Assembly (NCBI GenBank): GCA_021234155.1 | Contig: JAJEKV010000041.1 | Location: forward strand, 736,835 to 800,834 | Direction of reading: 5' to 3' | Length of the DNA: 64,000 bases | Origin: Isoetes taiwanensis | Lineage: Eukaryota > Streptophyta > Lycopodiopsida > Isoetales > Isoetaceae | Shown here: positions 23,345 through 32,693 of the stretch, piece by piece | Layout: each line of letters begins with the position of its first letter | Numbering within the stretch: position 1 is the first letter of the stretch | The notes under the pieces: generated by a model | The model's database searches: none | The model's input: only the letters and a program-made list of their open reading frames with translations | What the model was told of the DNA's origin: nothing | Translations under genes and position numbers: made by a program

Positions 23345-24206
23345 CTGAATGCAAGGTTCCATACACTACCCGTGTATCTTAGCAATTGAAAGGAGATACA
23401 CATTTTATGGTTGCCAAATCCCACATCATTATTGCACCATCTTCATCTCCAGATGCCATATAACGCCCATCAGGTGACATGGCCAAGGACACGACCATTC
23501 CCCTGTGTCCAGCAAATACACGCATGCATTCCCCTGTTTGCACATCCCATAATCTTACGGTCTTGTCACTAGATCCAGTCGCAATATAGTTGCAATTGAC
23601 ATGCCATTGCACACATTGCAGGAAAGTAGTTCTCAAATACATTTAAATTATCATTTTGGACATCAAGCAAGTGATCATGCTTACATCAACATCGGAAAGA
23701 TGTCCTGCAAGTATACCTGAAGGTTGCACCTTGTCCACTGACCATATTCTAGCAGTTCTATCATGTGATGCACTGACAAAGTACTGACCAACAGGACTAA
23801 ACTGGAGAATATGTCAAAAAATGCAAAACTTTTAATTTAAATTGGAGGGAATGAGTTAATAATATTATATACCTGGACATCCCAGACAGGATAATTGTGG
23901 CCCTTGTAACAAATAAGGTTTGTCTTGAGCTTCAGACTCCAAAGACGAACTACAGATTTAGCCACCACATCAGAAACCAAACACAATATATAATAATGTC
24001 CAAAATGCATATTTCAAAGAAAAGTTGGCAGCGATAGAGATTGCTTCGTCAGTGCAATACTGAATTATGCAAATTTTTTTACCTGTACAATCTGCAAAAG
24101 CAGAAAGAAGGAAATTTGAGTCAGGGCTAAATTGGTTTGCATATATAGGTCCACTGTGGCCTGTCAAGTGCGCAAATGCTGATCCATTGTCCTTCACTAT
24201 TAATAC
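23345..24206 (-). pseudogene. TAF5: TAF5 WD40 domain exons, damaged copy
   Basis: Four minus-strand exons give a partial TFIID subunit TAF5 beta-propeller. Exon 24206-24083 reads LTGHSGPIYANQFSPDSNF. Exon 23949-23873 gives VRLWSLKL and CYKGHNYPVWDVQ. Exon 23801-23685 gives FSPVGQYFVSASHDRTARIW and LAGHLSDVD. Exon 23615-23345 gives CVQWHVNCNYIATGSSDKTV and MASGDEDGAIMMWDL. The first three join in phase with canonical sites. TAF5 normally scaffolds TFIID in the nucleus. Lesions: the acceptor before the last exon is AA instead of AG (23617-23616), and a frame change near 23395 lies between CVSPF and TGSVWNLAF. Upstream exons and the remaining C-terminal repeats are absent. An LTR retrotransposon begins 186 bp upstream. 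A pseudogene or truncated duplicate is most likely. Confidence 0.85.
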
Positions 24207-24391
24207 CTGCAGATAGTCTAAGCAGTTCAGTCAAGATTTTGAAATGATGCTTAAATATGACTTCTAAAAACAAAATTTAGCTTTTTCAACATAAATCCGC
24301 AAAATTCTTTTTACCATTTTCCGAAGAAATGTCACATTCTACAAGTTTTTCCATGTTCCAAACCTACAAATATTCCATTGTCAAAAAGATC

Positions 24392-25409
24392 TGTGACGTT
24401 CCCCTGGAATATACGGTATAAATACGTATATCCTAGGCCCACGTCACTATACAAATCTACATTAGTAGACTTGTATACACCAAGTGTGGGGGCATGGCCA
24501 AGTTATTTACATAACTTGGCCAACCTTAGGAGGTGACCCATTTCCACGTGGCTTCACTCTAGAGGTGACCCGCCACATGGACGCGCCCTATTGGAGCCAA
24601 GTGGCCCTCATGTGAACCCTAACATATAAAAAGGCTAAACCCTAAACCCTAGCCACTTTTGGCTCCACCAACCTCAGACCCACCAGTTCGCGATCAGAGC
24701 TCCGACTCGAAGACCGTCTTCGACAGCCTGAGTTGCAGCAGCAGAGGAATTGCAAGTGTCGGCTTGGCTCTTGTTTTGGGGAGTTCAGTCAGGTATGGAC
24801 GTGTGTCACCACGATCCTCTAGCCGCCCATGGAGCCACTGCACTTCGGGAGGGGGAGATGCAACCCTTCCTACCTCATCGGACCGGAGAGATGCAACCCG
24901 GAGTAGTCTCGTTGGGTGATACCATGAGATTACGTCTCCGGCAGGTTACAGTCACGACAGAGCCTGATTTAGCCTATATGCACAGGAGGGGCGGATGGAG
25001 TGGTCAACCTTAGCCAAGTCATTGCCATAACTCGGTCTGTTCTATCTGGAGGCCCCAGCCGTCAGTCGACTCCCCCTTGAGTCTGAGCCCTGGGTAGGAG
25101 CCTCTATTTGATGTATTTGATGCATTCATTGTATTGTTGTATTTGATGATATGGTTAGATGGATTATCACTACCCTTCGAGGTAGTCTATTGTTGCTATG
25201 TTATTGCTAGTGCTTATGTTTATATGTTGCTTCTGCTGACATAGGGACCCCTAGAGGACGGGACGGAATGACACCTCTGTGTCCTCTACTCGATAGTCTG
25301 GATCCCAGACGCGAGTTAGACAGAGGGCTCATACGACGAGTGTCGTTGGATGGGGAAGGTCCTTCGATGTATACGGCGGACTGCCGTATATAGCGCAAGG
25401 AGCGTCACA
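24392..25409 (+). mobile_element. LTR of an LTR retrotransposon (5' LTR, element truncated)
   Basis: A 1018-bp segment begins TGTGACG and ends CGTCACA, the short inverted TG...CA termini of an LTR. It carries a TATA box (TATAAAAAG at 24625) and a telo-box-like AAACCCTAAACCCTAG at 24637-24652. A tRNA primer site follows one base after its end. About 465 bp of leader follow, then an A-run and the Penelope-like element; no gag, pol or 3' LTR is visible. The 5-bp flank AGATC would be the left target duplication, but its partner was not found. Confidence 0.85.
24625..24652 (+). promoter_or_regulatory. LTR promoter: TATA box and telo-box-like motif
   Basis: TATAAAAAG is followed within 5 bp by AAACCCTAAACCCTAG inside the LTR. 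Transcription would start roughly 25-35 bp downstream of the TATA box. Confidence 0.5.
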
Positions 25410-25410
25410 A

Positions 25411-25422
25411 TGGTATCAGAGC
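25411..25422 (+). promoter_or_regulatory. Primer binding site for initiator Met tRNA
   Basis: TGGTATCAGAGC, exactly complementary to the 3' end of plant initiator methionine tRNA, lies one base after the LTR. This is the standard position for minus-strand cDNA priming. Confidence 0.85.
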
Positions 25423-25875
25423 AATGATCTTGGTTGACCAAGATCAAGCACTGGCCATCACCTTATGTTAGAAAACTAACTGGCCTAGTAAAAAGTTGGG
25501 GTGCAAATCCCAATAGTGAACATCGAAAAGTGGGAAAATTTTTCCACGAGTAAGGTCGTCATTAAATTAAGTTAGATTAGAGAATAGGAGTAATAGAGTC
25601 CAGGAATTCTAGTAAATTTGGGTGAAAAATTGTGCATGAACCAAATAGTCCACCAGGAACCGGTCGAAGAATCGGCCAAAATAGACTCCCCGGTGAAATA
25701 TGGCGCAAATCCACGATAATAACCCAGGAACCATTGAACATTTTAGAATTTTAATACATTTAGGGTCATCACGAATAAAGGTGGTTGTTGTAAACGACCA
25801 TAAATATCACCATAAATACCCTAATTTGGCCCACAAAACGCATGAATTTGGCCACCAAAGGACATGAATTTGGCC
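25423..25875 (+). other. Leader of the LTR retrotransposon
   Basis: Sequence between the primer site and the A-run. No gag frame is visible. It ends with repeated GAATTTGGCC motifs, then 15 A that abut the next element. Confidence 0.5.
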
Positions 25876-26864
25876 AAAAAAAAAAAAAAACCCAGCCTGA
25901 ACTAGATAATCTAGACCAGACATCTGCCTCGGTCAATCCCTTGGCAGTATTATCATCCTATTACCAAGTATGAGCCAAACAGGCATAGTATCCTTTTACC
26001 TACTATACTTTCCTTTTTCATTTGTTCTCAATTATTTTCTACTATATACCACTTTATAGGTATTGTGATCATGTCATAACAATAGACCATTAATTTATGT
26101 TACTTGTTATGAACAATAGTTCCTTTATTCTCAACTGTTTATTATCAAGATATCATGTCTATGTATTTGGAACGTTATATTAAACAGATACATGTTTTAT
26201 TGTAAACATTTTCTTAAAAGGATATATACTTTTAAAGACAAAAGTTACTTTTGGTCCTTCTGGAAACTATTATGCACTGTAAATACTATAAACCATACAT
26301 TAGGCTCCATATTTTTAGGTATTCAGTTTTATAAACAGCATTTTAGATATAGCAAATTAGTACAATGTACTATTTTAGCATTTTTGAGGCCGAAAAAATT
26401 AGAAACTTGAATTGTTAGCAGATAATAGATAAGTACATGATCCATTATATCTCAAAATGACTGTTTCCCACTGTTATATTACTAGTATTATAGCTGTTCC
26501 ATATCTGGACATTCATTCATCAGATTATGAGATAATCAGGTAAAAGGATTAACCTGTTTCTCTTAAAGTCAAGTACGAGACTGTATTGCATATAATAAAA
26601 ACAAAGAAAATAGATAGTAATCCATATGTTATGCTGTTTTATCAAAAAGATCCTAGCATTTATCCACTGGAAAAATCCTTGCAAACCGTTTTTGTAGAAG
26701 TACCAATCCGTTATTTATGCCACTGCCTTTTTGAAGTGTATGAACCCGTTTAGTCTTCTAAAACATCGATCATCCTCTAAGCCAAAACAAACATATAGAG
26801 CAAGGAGGAACAATGGGAAGAAAATCCCGTACCTGCAGCCAATCAATACCCTGTTAGCATGAAA

Positions 26865-26945
26865 ATGGTATCAGGGCAAGGGCCAAAAGGTACATTGGGA
26901 TTTTCAGCTTTTCGCTGATCACCCATTGTGCCTCTTGCCCTTTAG
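26865..26945. other. Conserved hairpin within the repeat
   Basis: GGGCAAG (about 26874) pairs with CTTGCCC (about 26936). Inside it, AGGTACATTGGG pairs with CCCATTGTGCCT with two mismatches, topped by an inner CAGC..GCTG stem. The same sequence is present in copy A (about 33659-33731). A hammerhead core was looked for but is not present here. Confidence 0.45.
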
Positions 26946-27354
26946 GTCAGTTAAAACATTAAAGGAATGAAAGAAAGAGATGGTGAAATGAAAAAATATA
27001 TAGTTACATCATCCTATGATAATATCTGTCAATCAACTGTATAATGTATTATCTTATACTTGGTGATCTCCAAGTTTTAGGCTGCAAGAATGCTAAGTTT
27101 ACACGTTAAAGACCTTACTGTTATGTACCAGCATAGGTGGACTTTTAACATTATCATATCTTTATCAGTGAATAGACTAGCTATTAAATATCTGATCTAT
27201 AAACCGAAATAGTGCATGACTAAGAATAATGTAACCATTATACATATTCTGTAGCTCGTTGTTATTCAGTCTATAATATAACTAACAAGAAGAAAGATCA
27301 CTGGATAAGTCAGTCAGCATATTAATATATTACATGTCTTGTTAGCAACACCAC

Positions 27355-27681
27355 TCAGCTAAAAATACGAATAGATTTAACCTCGGTTGTCCGATCGGAT
27401 CCCACATTATTTTGTGAGTCGTTTACACTTTGTGCAGCATATAGATCATCCTGGCGCTTCTTGCCATATTGTCTAGCACCCTTTTGGTAACCTGATCTTT
27501 CATTTTTGTTGGAGTAAGGCCTTTTCTGTCCAAAACCACCCCTGATGTTACGAGAATCCATAGTATTCCCTGTGGATATTCTTGGATATCCCAAGAATTC
27601 TAACTCTCTGTTTAGCGCCTCATTGTTAAGCCGCTCTTCATCTGAACTAGAGGTTTCTCCACCATCTGAGTCGTAGCCCAT
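27355..27681 (-). CDS. Small acidic protein frame, copy B
   Basis: ATG at 27681 in the context AAAATATGGGC opens 108 codons. The N-terminus is acidic and serine-rich (DSDGGETSSSDEERLNNE), followed by a basic glycine-rich middle (GGFGQKRPYSNKNERSGY, ARQYGKKRQDD). This layout suggests an RNA- or protein-binding accessory factor; no family is recognised. The copy in the other repeat has the same length despite several indels that cancel out. In this 3' copy no downstream partner exon is available, so only the short form could be made. Confidence 0.5.
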   Translation of the reverse strand: MGYDSDGGETSSSDEERLNNEALNRELEFLGYPRISTGNTMDSRNIRGGFGQKRPYSNKNERSGYQKGARQYGKKRQDDLYAAQSVNDSQNNVGSDRTTEVKSIRIFS

Positions 27682-28199
27682 ATTTTGGGGGCAGGATTTT
27701 TAGAGATATAAATGCGGATCCCAGACCTTACCTAACTTATTTGTGCGGGAAATGTAATCAGCCCTTGGTTCGAAGCAATATTAATAGCCATGGTCCCGAT
27801 ACATCATTGTCATTATCTCTGGCAGTCAGATATTAAGGCCTTTACAACTATATTGTAAAGGATAATTAAAAAGCCTATTTCTTTATGTAATCTTAATTTT
27901 AGATTATCGTTCTTAGTATTTTTAATTTCATATAGCCTATATAGACTATGTTATGTCCTCCTTTATTAATTTAAACAAAAGAGTTCTAAGAATATGACCA
28001 TAGTTTAATGAACTTTTCCTTTTAGCATTTTAATTAAAGCTTATATGTGTACCAAATGTACACGAACCAATTAGATATTTCTATCCACTATGTTTATTAA
28101 CTGTGGTGAACTATACTTCACAGTAAGCTTTTAATAAAAAAAATCCTACCACCTTCCGTGGAATAAGGAAACACACCATTAATTTATATGTCTGTGACC

Positions 28200-28250
28200 A
28201 TGGGGATGGCTAACCCCCACTATCACAGCAGGGGTTAAGCCTTATCCCAT
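28200..28250. other. Hairpin between RT stop and 3' repeat
   Basis: ATGGGGATGGCTAACCCC (28200-28217) pairs with GGGGTTAAGCCTTATCCCAT (28231-28250), with small bulges and a ~13-base loop. It lies in the element's interior just 3' of the RT stop, where a structured RNA could act in RT recognition. Confidence 0.5.
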
Positions 28251-28295
28251 ATTAAACAGCAAACTGAAAACTTTTTATAGAAAGACATACCTTGT

Positions 28296-30365
28296 TTATT
28301 GAGGCCATAAGAATTGCAGCAGTGTTTTACTGTCATACTGTAGTGCTGGAAATTCGTTGTTGCATACATATTTGTATACAGACCTCCTTAGTCCTTTGAT
28401 ATCGAAACCATTATCAACAAAACATTGGATTAGCTTGTTGATATCTTTGGCAGCATCTCTTGGGCAAGAGTTAATGTACATGAATGGTAATACTTGTGAA
28501 ATGATGACATTTCTTGCTTGGTAATATGGTCTGCAGCTAGAGGCATGCACATATTTGAGTGCCTTGAATGGGAGAATGTCTCTCTTATCGAATTTCGAAG
28601 TTCTGAAAATACCGTTAGCTCGGCTGAGGACTTCAATAGTCATATTAAGAAAGTTACCCTTGTAGCCAAACTTTGCTTTAGGATCATCCCTAAATGCAAT
28701 TTCTGTTTCTTCTTTGATGCCCAGAAAGTTCATATCATAAATATTGATGTTTACAGAAGTATCTGGGGTAATCAGATTTAAAAATTCTCTTATTATGGGA
28801 CAGTTGAGAGCCATTAAGTCGTCCATATATCTAAAGGTTGATTTGAACTTTTCAGCCTCCTTGTATCTTCCTTCTGTAGCTAATTTTTTGATGAAGTCAG
28901 CTTCAAACCAGGCAAGGTATAGGTTGCACCAGCAAGGGCTGCATGCAAAACCCATAGGGATACCACTGATTTGTGCCCATGTTCTTGTTCCCCTCATAAT
29001 GTAACAGTTTGTTAGAAGCCATATGTTGGCTGTAATGAAGGTGTTCATGGTCAAGAGTGTCCAGCATTTACCTTTAGGATCAATTTTAAACCATTTGACA
29101 ATATAGTCGTCCTCTCCATCTTTTTTGATCCATAGTTTGTTGTTGTGATGTAAACCAGTCATATATTCCCAAGTCTTAGTAATCACTAATGTCATAATTC
29201 GACATATACCTGAATCACCATTTAGTGGAATGCTCTCGTAGCACTTAGTGATATCAGCCACGAAAACATTTGTAATGATATCTGGTAAATTAAGTATCAC
29301 ATCATAAATCGAATGTACCATCCAGTTTGGGTTAATCTTACCCGGAAACAAGTTACAGAACTTCTCACATATTTTTTTGGCAATGTCAGGCCACACTTCT
29401 ATAATCATATTTAGACCAGCTGTAATTATATTGGAGAACTGAGTGTATATTGTACCGTGTGCATTCGTTATCCAACGATAGTCTTTTTTATGGGCCTTGT
29501 AGACACCTAGAAGATAAGGTAGTCTCTCACTTGGATAACCTGCATATGGGGTAAATAGTTGTATTTCATTTTTAATCTTCCATACAATGGCAACTTGATC
29601 CATATGTACTTCTCTAAAGTCTGTACTTTGTAACCTTTCATAAGCCCGTTCTCTCATATGTTTTGGGCATATGAAAGCAGGGTTATTGGTGGGCTTGTCC
29701 ACCCCTGCCACATATAAATATTTGTTGATCCAATCAATGCTTCTAACCACTTTAATATCATTTAGTGGAAATCTTCTGGTACGGTCTAATTTGAAGGCAT
29801 TCTTTAAAGCAATTGAAACTTTTTTAGTCACAATATCTTTGACTTCTTGTCTATAGTAATCTTCCACATGAGGGTATTCATATCTGTGTAGATCAAAGAT
29901 ATTTTCAACTGTTTGGTTTAATTCCTGTTCCAACTCATCCCATTCTAGTTTTTTGTCAGGTATATGGTTTAACCCAAACTGTAACATATTTCTTAGCTGC
30001 ACATTTTGTATGATCTCCAGATCAGTGGTCCTAATATGACCAATGGATATATCAATGAAGTTCTGTAATTCAGGAAGAGAGCATGGACATACATTGTCTT
30101 CTTCTTGGGCAAAGATGTAGAACGGTTTATATACTATATCCCTCATGTTTTCAGTATATTTCCATGAAAACATGGTGTTTTCCATCATATTTTCTCCGAT
30201 TTCACCAAGTACATCCACTATAGCAGTGTGGCATATTTTAGGTAAACATATCTTATCTAGGATTTTAGATAAGAATGTGCAATGCACAATCCTCTTCTTC
30301 TGTTTTGGAGCACTGTTTTTAAGATGTAATCTACCCAACGAGTCCTTATGCAAGCATTTGATATT
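28296..30365 (-). CDS. Reverse transcriptase, Penelope-like lineage (endonuclease not visible)
   Basis: The open frame is ~689 codons. It likely begins as an exon at 30365 after a TTTGCAG acceptor, because no ATG starts the conserved part. Counting from two codons upstream: a GHIRTTDLEII..N..LR block at 111-128, DKPTNNPAFIC at 225-235, VYKAHK at 290-295, motif A VADITKCYESIPL (catalytic Asp at 373), motif B SGIPMGFACSP at 469-479, and motif C YMDD at 515-518. Then come FLNMTIEV at 574-581 and FDKRD at 594-598, followed by a thumb-like C-terminus. These blocks match a widespread animal/protist RT group with the form GIPMG-x-x-C-x-P that I place with Penelope-like elements. It copies element RNA into DNA. 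No GIY-YIG, RNase H or integrase is seen. No internal stop or frameshift, so it may be recently active. Confidence 0.85.
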   Translation of the reverse strand, partial: NIKCLHKDSLGRLHLKNSAPKQKKRIVHCTFLSKILDKICLPKICHTAIVDVLGEIGENMMENTMFSWKYTENMRDIVYKPFYIFAQEEDNVCPCSLPELQNFIDISIGHIRTTDLEIIQNVQLRNMLQFGLNHIPDKKLEWDELEQELNQTVENIFDLHRYEYPHVEDYYRQEVKDIVTKKVSIALKNAFKLDRTRRFPLNDIKVVRSIDWINKYLYVAGVDKPTNNPAFICPKHMRERAYERLQSTDFREVHMDQVAIVWKIKNEIQLFTPYAGYPSERLPYLLGVYKAHKKDYRWITNAHGTIYTQFSNIITAGLNMIIEVWPDIAKKICEKFCNLFPGKINPNWMVHSIYDVILNLPDIITNVFVADITKCYESIPLNGDSGICRIMTLVITKTWEYMTGLHHNNKLWIKKDGEDDYIVKWFKIDPKGKCWTLLTMNTFITANIWLLTNCYIMRGTRTWAQISGIPMGFACSPCWCNLYLAWFEADFIKKLATEGRYKEAEKFKSTFRYMDDLMALNCPIIREFLNLITPDTSVNINIYDMNFLGIKEETEIAFRDDPKAKFGYKGNFLNMTIEVLSRANGIFRTSKFDKRDILPFKALKYVHASSCRPYYQARNVIISQVLPFMYINSCPRDAAKDINKLIQCFVDNGFDIKGLRRSVYKYVCNNEFPALQYDSKTLLQFLWPQ

Positions 30366-30660
30366 CTGCAAATATTAACATTATTACATTACATGTTAGT
30401 ACTAGGAAACTATTGTTTGAAGACTTAGTCTGGTTCATTGGTATATGATGATATCCTTCTAGGATAAAGCCCATCATTAGATTGAAGTAGCCATCTGGCT
30501 AATGGGTGTCTCATAACTAATGAGATCCATATTTTTTGTCAGTTTGGTATTACACATATATCCAGTATTCTAACAGATACATAACATGATAAACAATATC
30601 TATTGTACTCAATGATAAAATAATGAGATTGATTCTATAGTGGAATGCCATACCTTATAC
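30366..30660 (-). other. Candidate intron between ORF1 and the RT exon
   Basis: The end of ORF1 has overlapping donor-like sequences GTATAA (30660) and, just after the stop, GTATGG. The RT begins after TTTGCAG (acceptor ending at 30366). Using the first donor would join ORF1 codons ..KYD to NIKC.. in phase 0 and skip the ORF1 stop. The second donor would retain the stop. This is inferred from sequence only. Confidence 0.35.
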
Positions 30661-32358
30661 ATCATACTTGAGTGTTTGAACAGCATTCCCGCCAATAGCT
30701 TGTGCTTTTGTAGTAGAATTTTTTGTGACAGAGTGGCCTATGTTTCCTGGGGTCTCCAGTCCTTCTACTGTAATGCTTTCAGAGTTTTCTGTATTAGTAG
30801 AACTGCCAGGTAGAACCGTGATCCTAGGTGGATCATTAATTTTGTACCCAGAGCCAGCTGATTTTGTCGATTTGCTCTGTTTGGATATCTTATTACTACT
30901 GGTACTAGCAGTAGTGAATGTACCCTTAAGGAAATCGATAGGTTTAATTGTCTTTTCACAAATGTCAGTCATTATTCCTTTGGGAAACTTAATCTTAAGG
31001 TCGGCCATAGGATCTTCAGCTTGGGTCATAGTCATCCCAATCATCATATTTCTGACCTCTATATAGCTAATGTAGGCCATAACCCCAACTTTGAGTGTGG
31101 TCTTAATACAATTTCTGAACGCCACCATCTGCCCAGCAATTGATATATTAGGAAAGATAATGTTCAAATTATTGAGCATATACCAAACTGCCTGATCAAA
31201 CCAGATCATATTTTCACCACATCTGTCTTCCTTTTCTTTGCCTCTATCGTCACATATACATTTGAAGTATGGGCACATGGTGCGCCAGATACGTTTAAGG
31301 TAAAAGTCATCCCTTGTCATATTTGCGTAGGCCATGTGGCCTTTTTGACATAGAATCATCAGATCACTTGCATTACAATGTTTGTCAAAAAACTTAGTAT
31401 CAACTGCCAATTTTACCTTAATCATTTTCATACGTTCCATTCTATAAGCTGCTGCTTTAGCATTGTCAGCTGCTTCTTTGGAGATGTCTCCCAAAACCAT
31501 CCATGCCTCCTCACTGATAGGTGCTAGGGCACCAAAATTTTTTGTTCTCCAAATGGCTTGGTTGCATGGGTGAAAGCATGTTAGGGCCTACATAAAAAAT
31601 TACCAAAAAGGTACTTTTCTGTGTACTTCTGTGCAAGTACATAATTGTATTTTAAAGTACCTAGACTGCAAGATTGACTAAAAAAAATTGTGTTATGTTC
31701 AAGAGTAGTAGTACATACATGTTGTAAGGTACTTTATGATGTCAAGAAGATGTTAAGAACTCAAATATATCATCATCTTTGACTACCCAGAGTATTTTCC
31801 AGGTAGTTTCCAAAACATGTAGGCCCTAACATGCTCTTACCCGCATAATAAACCATGGTTTTCCACTAACCTTTGTGAAATAAGTGGAAATTTAAGACAG
31901 TTTTTCAGTGTAAACTTAAAATCCTTTTCTTTACCCGAATTGTTTTGCTTTGCACTTGGTAGTAAAGCAGCCTTATCTTCTTCTGTTAGTAGATCAGCAC
32001 TAAAGAATTCATCCGTATTACTGGATTCCCTGGCTGATAACTCTGTATTTTCCAACCTGATCTGCTCATCTTCTTTAGCATGTGAATTCTTAATGTGGTT
32101 AGCATCTTCTAGAGCAGTAACACCAAGTATGAAATTCTTAGCACTTTCATCTTCAGCTTTAGTCCACTCGTATATTTTGTGTGGCAAGCTATCATATAAG
32201 CTATACACAAAGGGAAATACCTCTTCTTCTTTGCTTGAGAGTTTGTTGATGCTTGGTAAAAGCATTAACCATTCACTGAATCCGAGATGTGATACAACAG
32301 ATATTTGATCTGGAGTCCTAATAGCCTCCCTTTCCAGAACTAATTCATGGAACTTCAT
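30655..32358 (-). pseudogene. ORF1 of the Penelope-like element, split by a MITE
   Basis: ATG at 32358 starts MKFHELVLEREAIRTPDQIS. The frame runs to a stop inside the inserted MITE at ~31837; the second half resumes in frame beyond it and ends at 30655. Without the MITE and one 4-bp target copy the frame is continuous, about 474 codons. The N-terminal half is acidic and Glu/Ser-rich. The middle has Cys/His-containing stretches (KHCNASDLMILCQKG, MCPYFKCICDD) that could bind zinc. The C-terminus is Ser/Thr-rich. I do not recognise the family; by position it may act as a Gag-like RNA-binding partner of the RT. Confidence 0.55.
31568..31842. mobile_element. 275-bp MITE with 26-bp TIRs and GCAT target duplication
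   Basis: GGGTGAAAGCATGTTAGGGC at 31568 and its complement ending at 31842 form ~26-bp terminal inverted repeats with three mismatches (shared core GCATGTTAGGGCCTACAT). GCAT flanks both sides (31564-31567 and 31843-31846). It has no coding capacity. It interrupts ORF1 of the host retroelement. The superfamily is not certain from a 4-bp duplication. Confidence 0.8.
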
Positions 32359-32405
32359 ATTCTTTATACAGCATAGGATAGTCTCATGTCATTGCGTTTG
32401 GGCAT

Positions 32406-32495
32406 TCAATCTCGTCTTATCATATCAATTTCTATGAGTTGTTTATTCCAGGTAGGTGGTATGACCTCATAGTCTTCTTCCTCATCAAATGCATC
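32406..32495 (-). CDS. Candidate second exon of the small acidic protein
   Basis: After an ATATGCAG acceptor ending at 32496, a 29-codon acidic frame reads DAFDEEEDYEVIPPTWNKQL and stops at 32406. It would join in phase 0 to the 108-codon frame of copy A if a weak donor (CAG|GTTAAA at 34169/34168) is used, giving a ~129-residue protein. The acidic end of the first exon (VDDPDNNQ) continues naturally into it. The intron would span the repeat boundary. Confidence 0.35.
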   Translation of the reverse strand, partial: DAFDEEEDYEVIPPTWNKQLIEIDMIRRD

Positions 32496-32693
32496 CTGCA
32501 TATTTTTTGAAAGATTCCAGCAAGCATTAGTAACTCAGTAATATATAACAATGTATAAGTATTGATGTATTCAGTAATCTTCATTTGGTATTCCTAAGTA
32601 GAAGCTTAGGATATCTCTTCAGCTCATACAAACTAGTAAATAGGTAAAGGATAACACCAGATGTCTCTAGTGTGATGAAGTATCTAAAAAAAA

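Larger units (their letters stand above)
25891..28134 (-). repeat. Direct repeat copy B (3' in element orientation)
   Basis: From CCCAGCCTGAACTAG to CAGTAAGCTTTTAA. Nearly identical to copy A. It carries 16 extra bases near 26417-26432 that copy A lacks, plus small clusters of differences inside the 108-codon frame. Confidence 0.95.

Noticed and set aside
24659-25013. Plus-strand open frames inside the LTR
   Set aside because: They overlap in several frames, follow GC-rich composition and contain no retroviral or host domain.
26192-26410. 72-codon plus-strand open frame duplicated in both repeats
   Set aside because: It is conserved only because the repeats are nearly identical; it is antisense to the element's genes and shows no motif.
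26500-26560. CTGATGA on the minus strand in the direct repeat as a hammerhead ribozyme core
   Set aside because: No correctly spaced stem II and GAAA could be drawn; Penelope-like elements often have hammerheads, but this site does not fold as one by eye.
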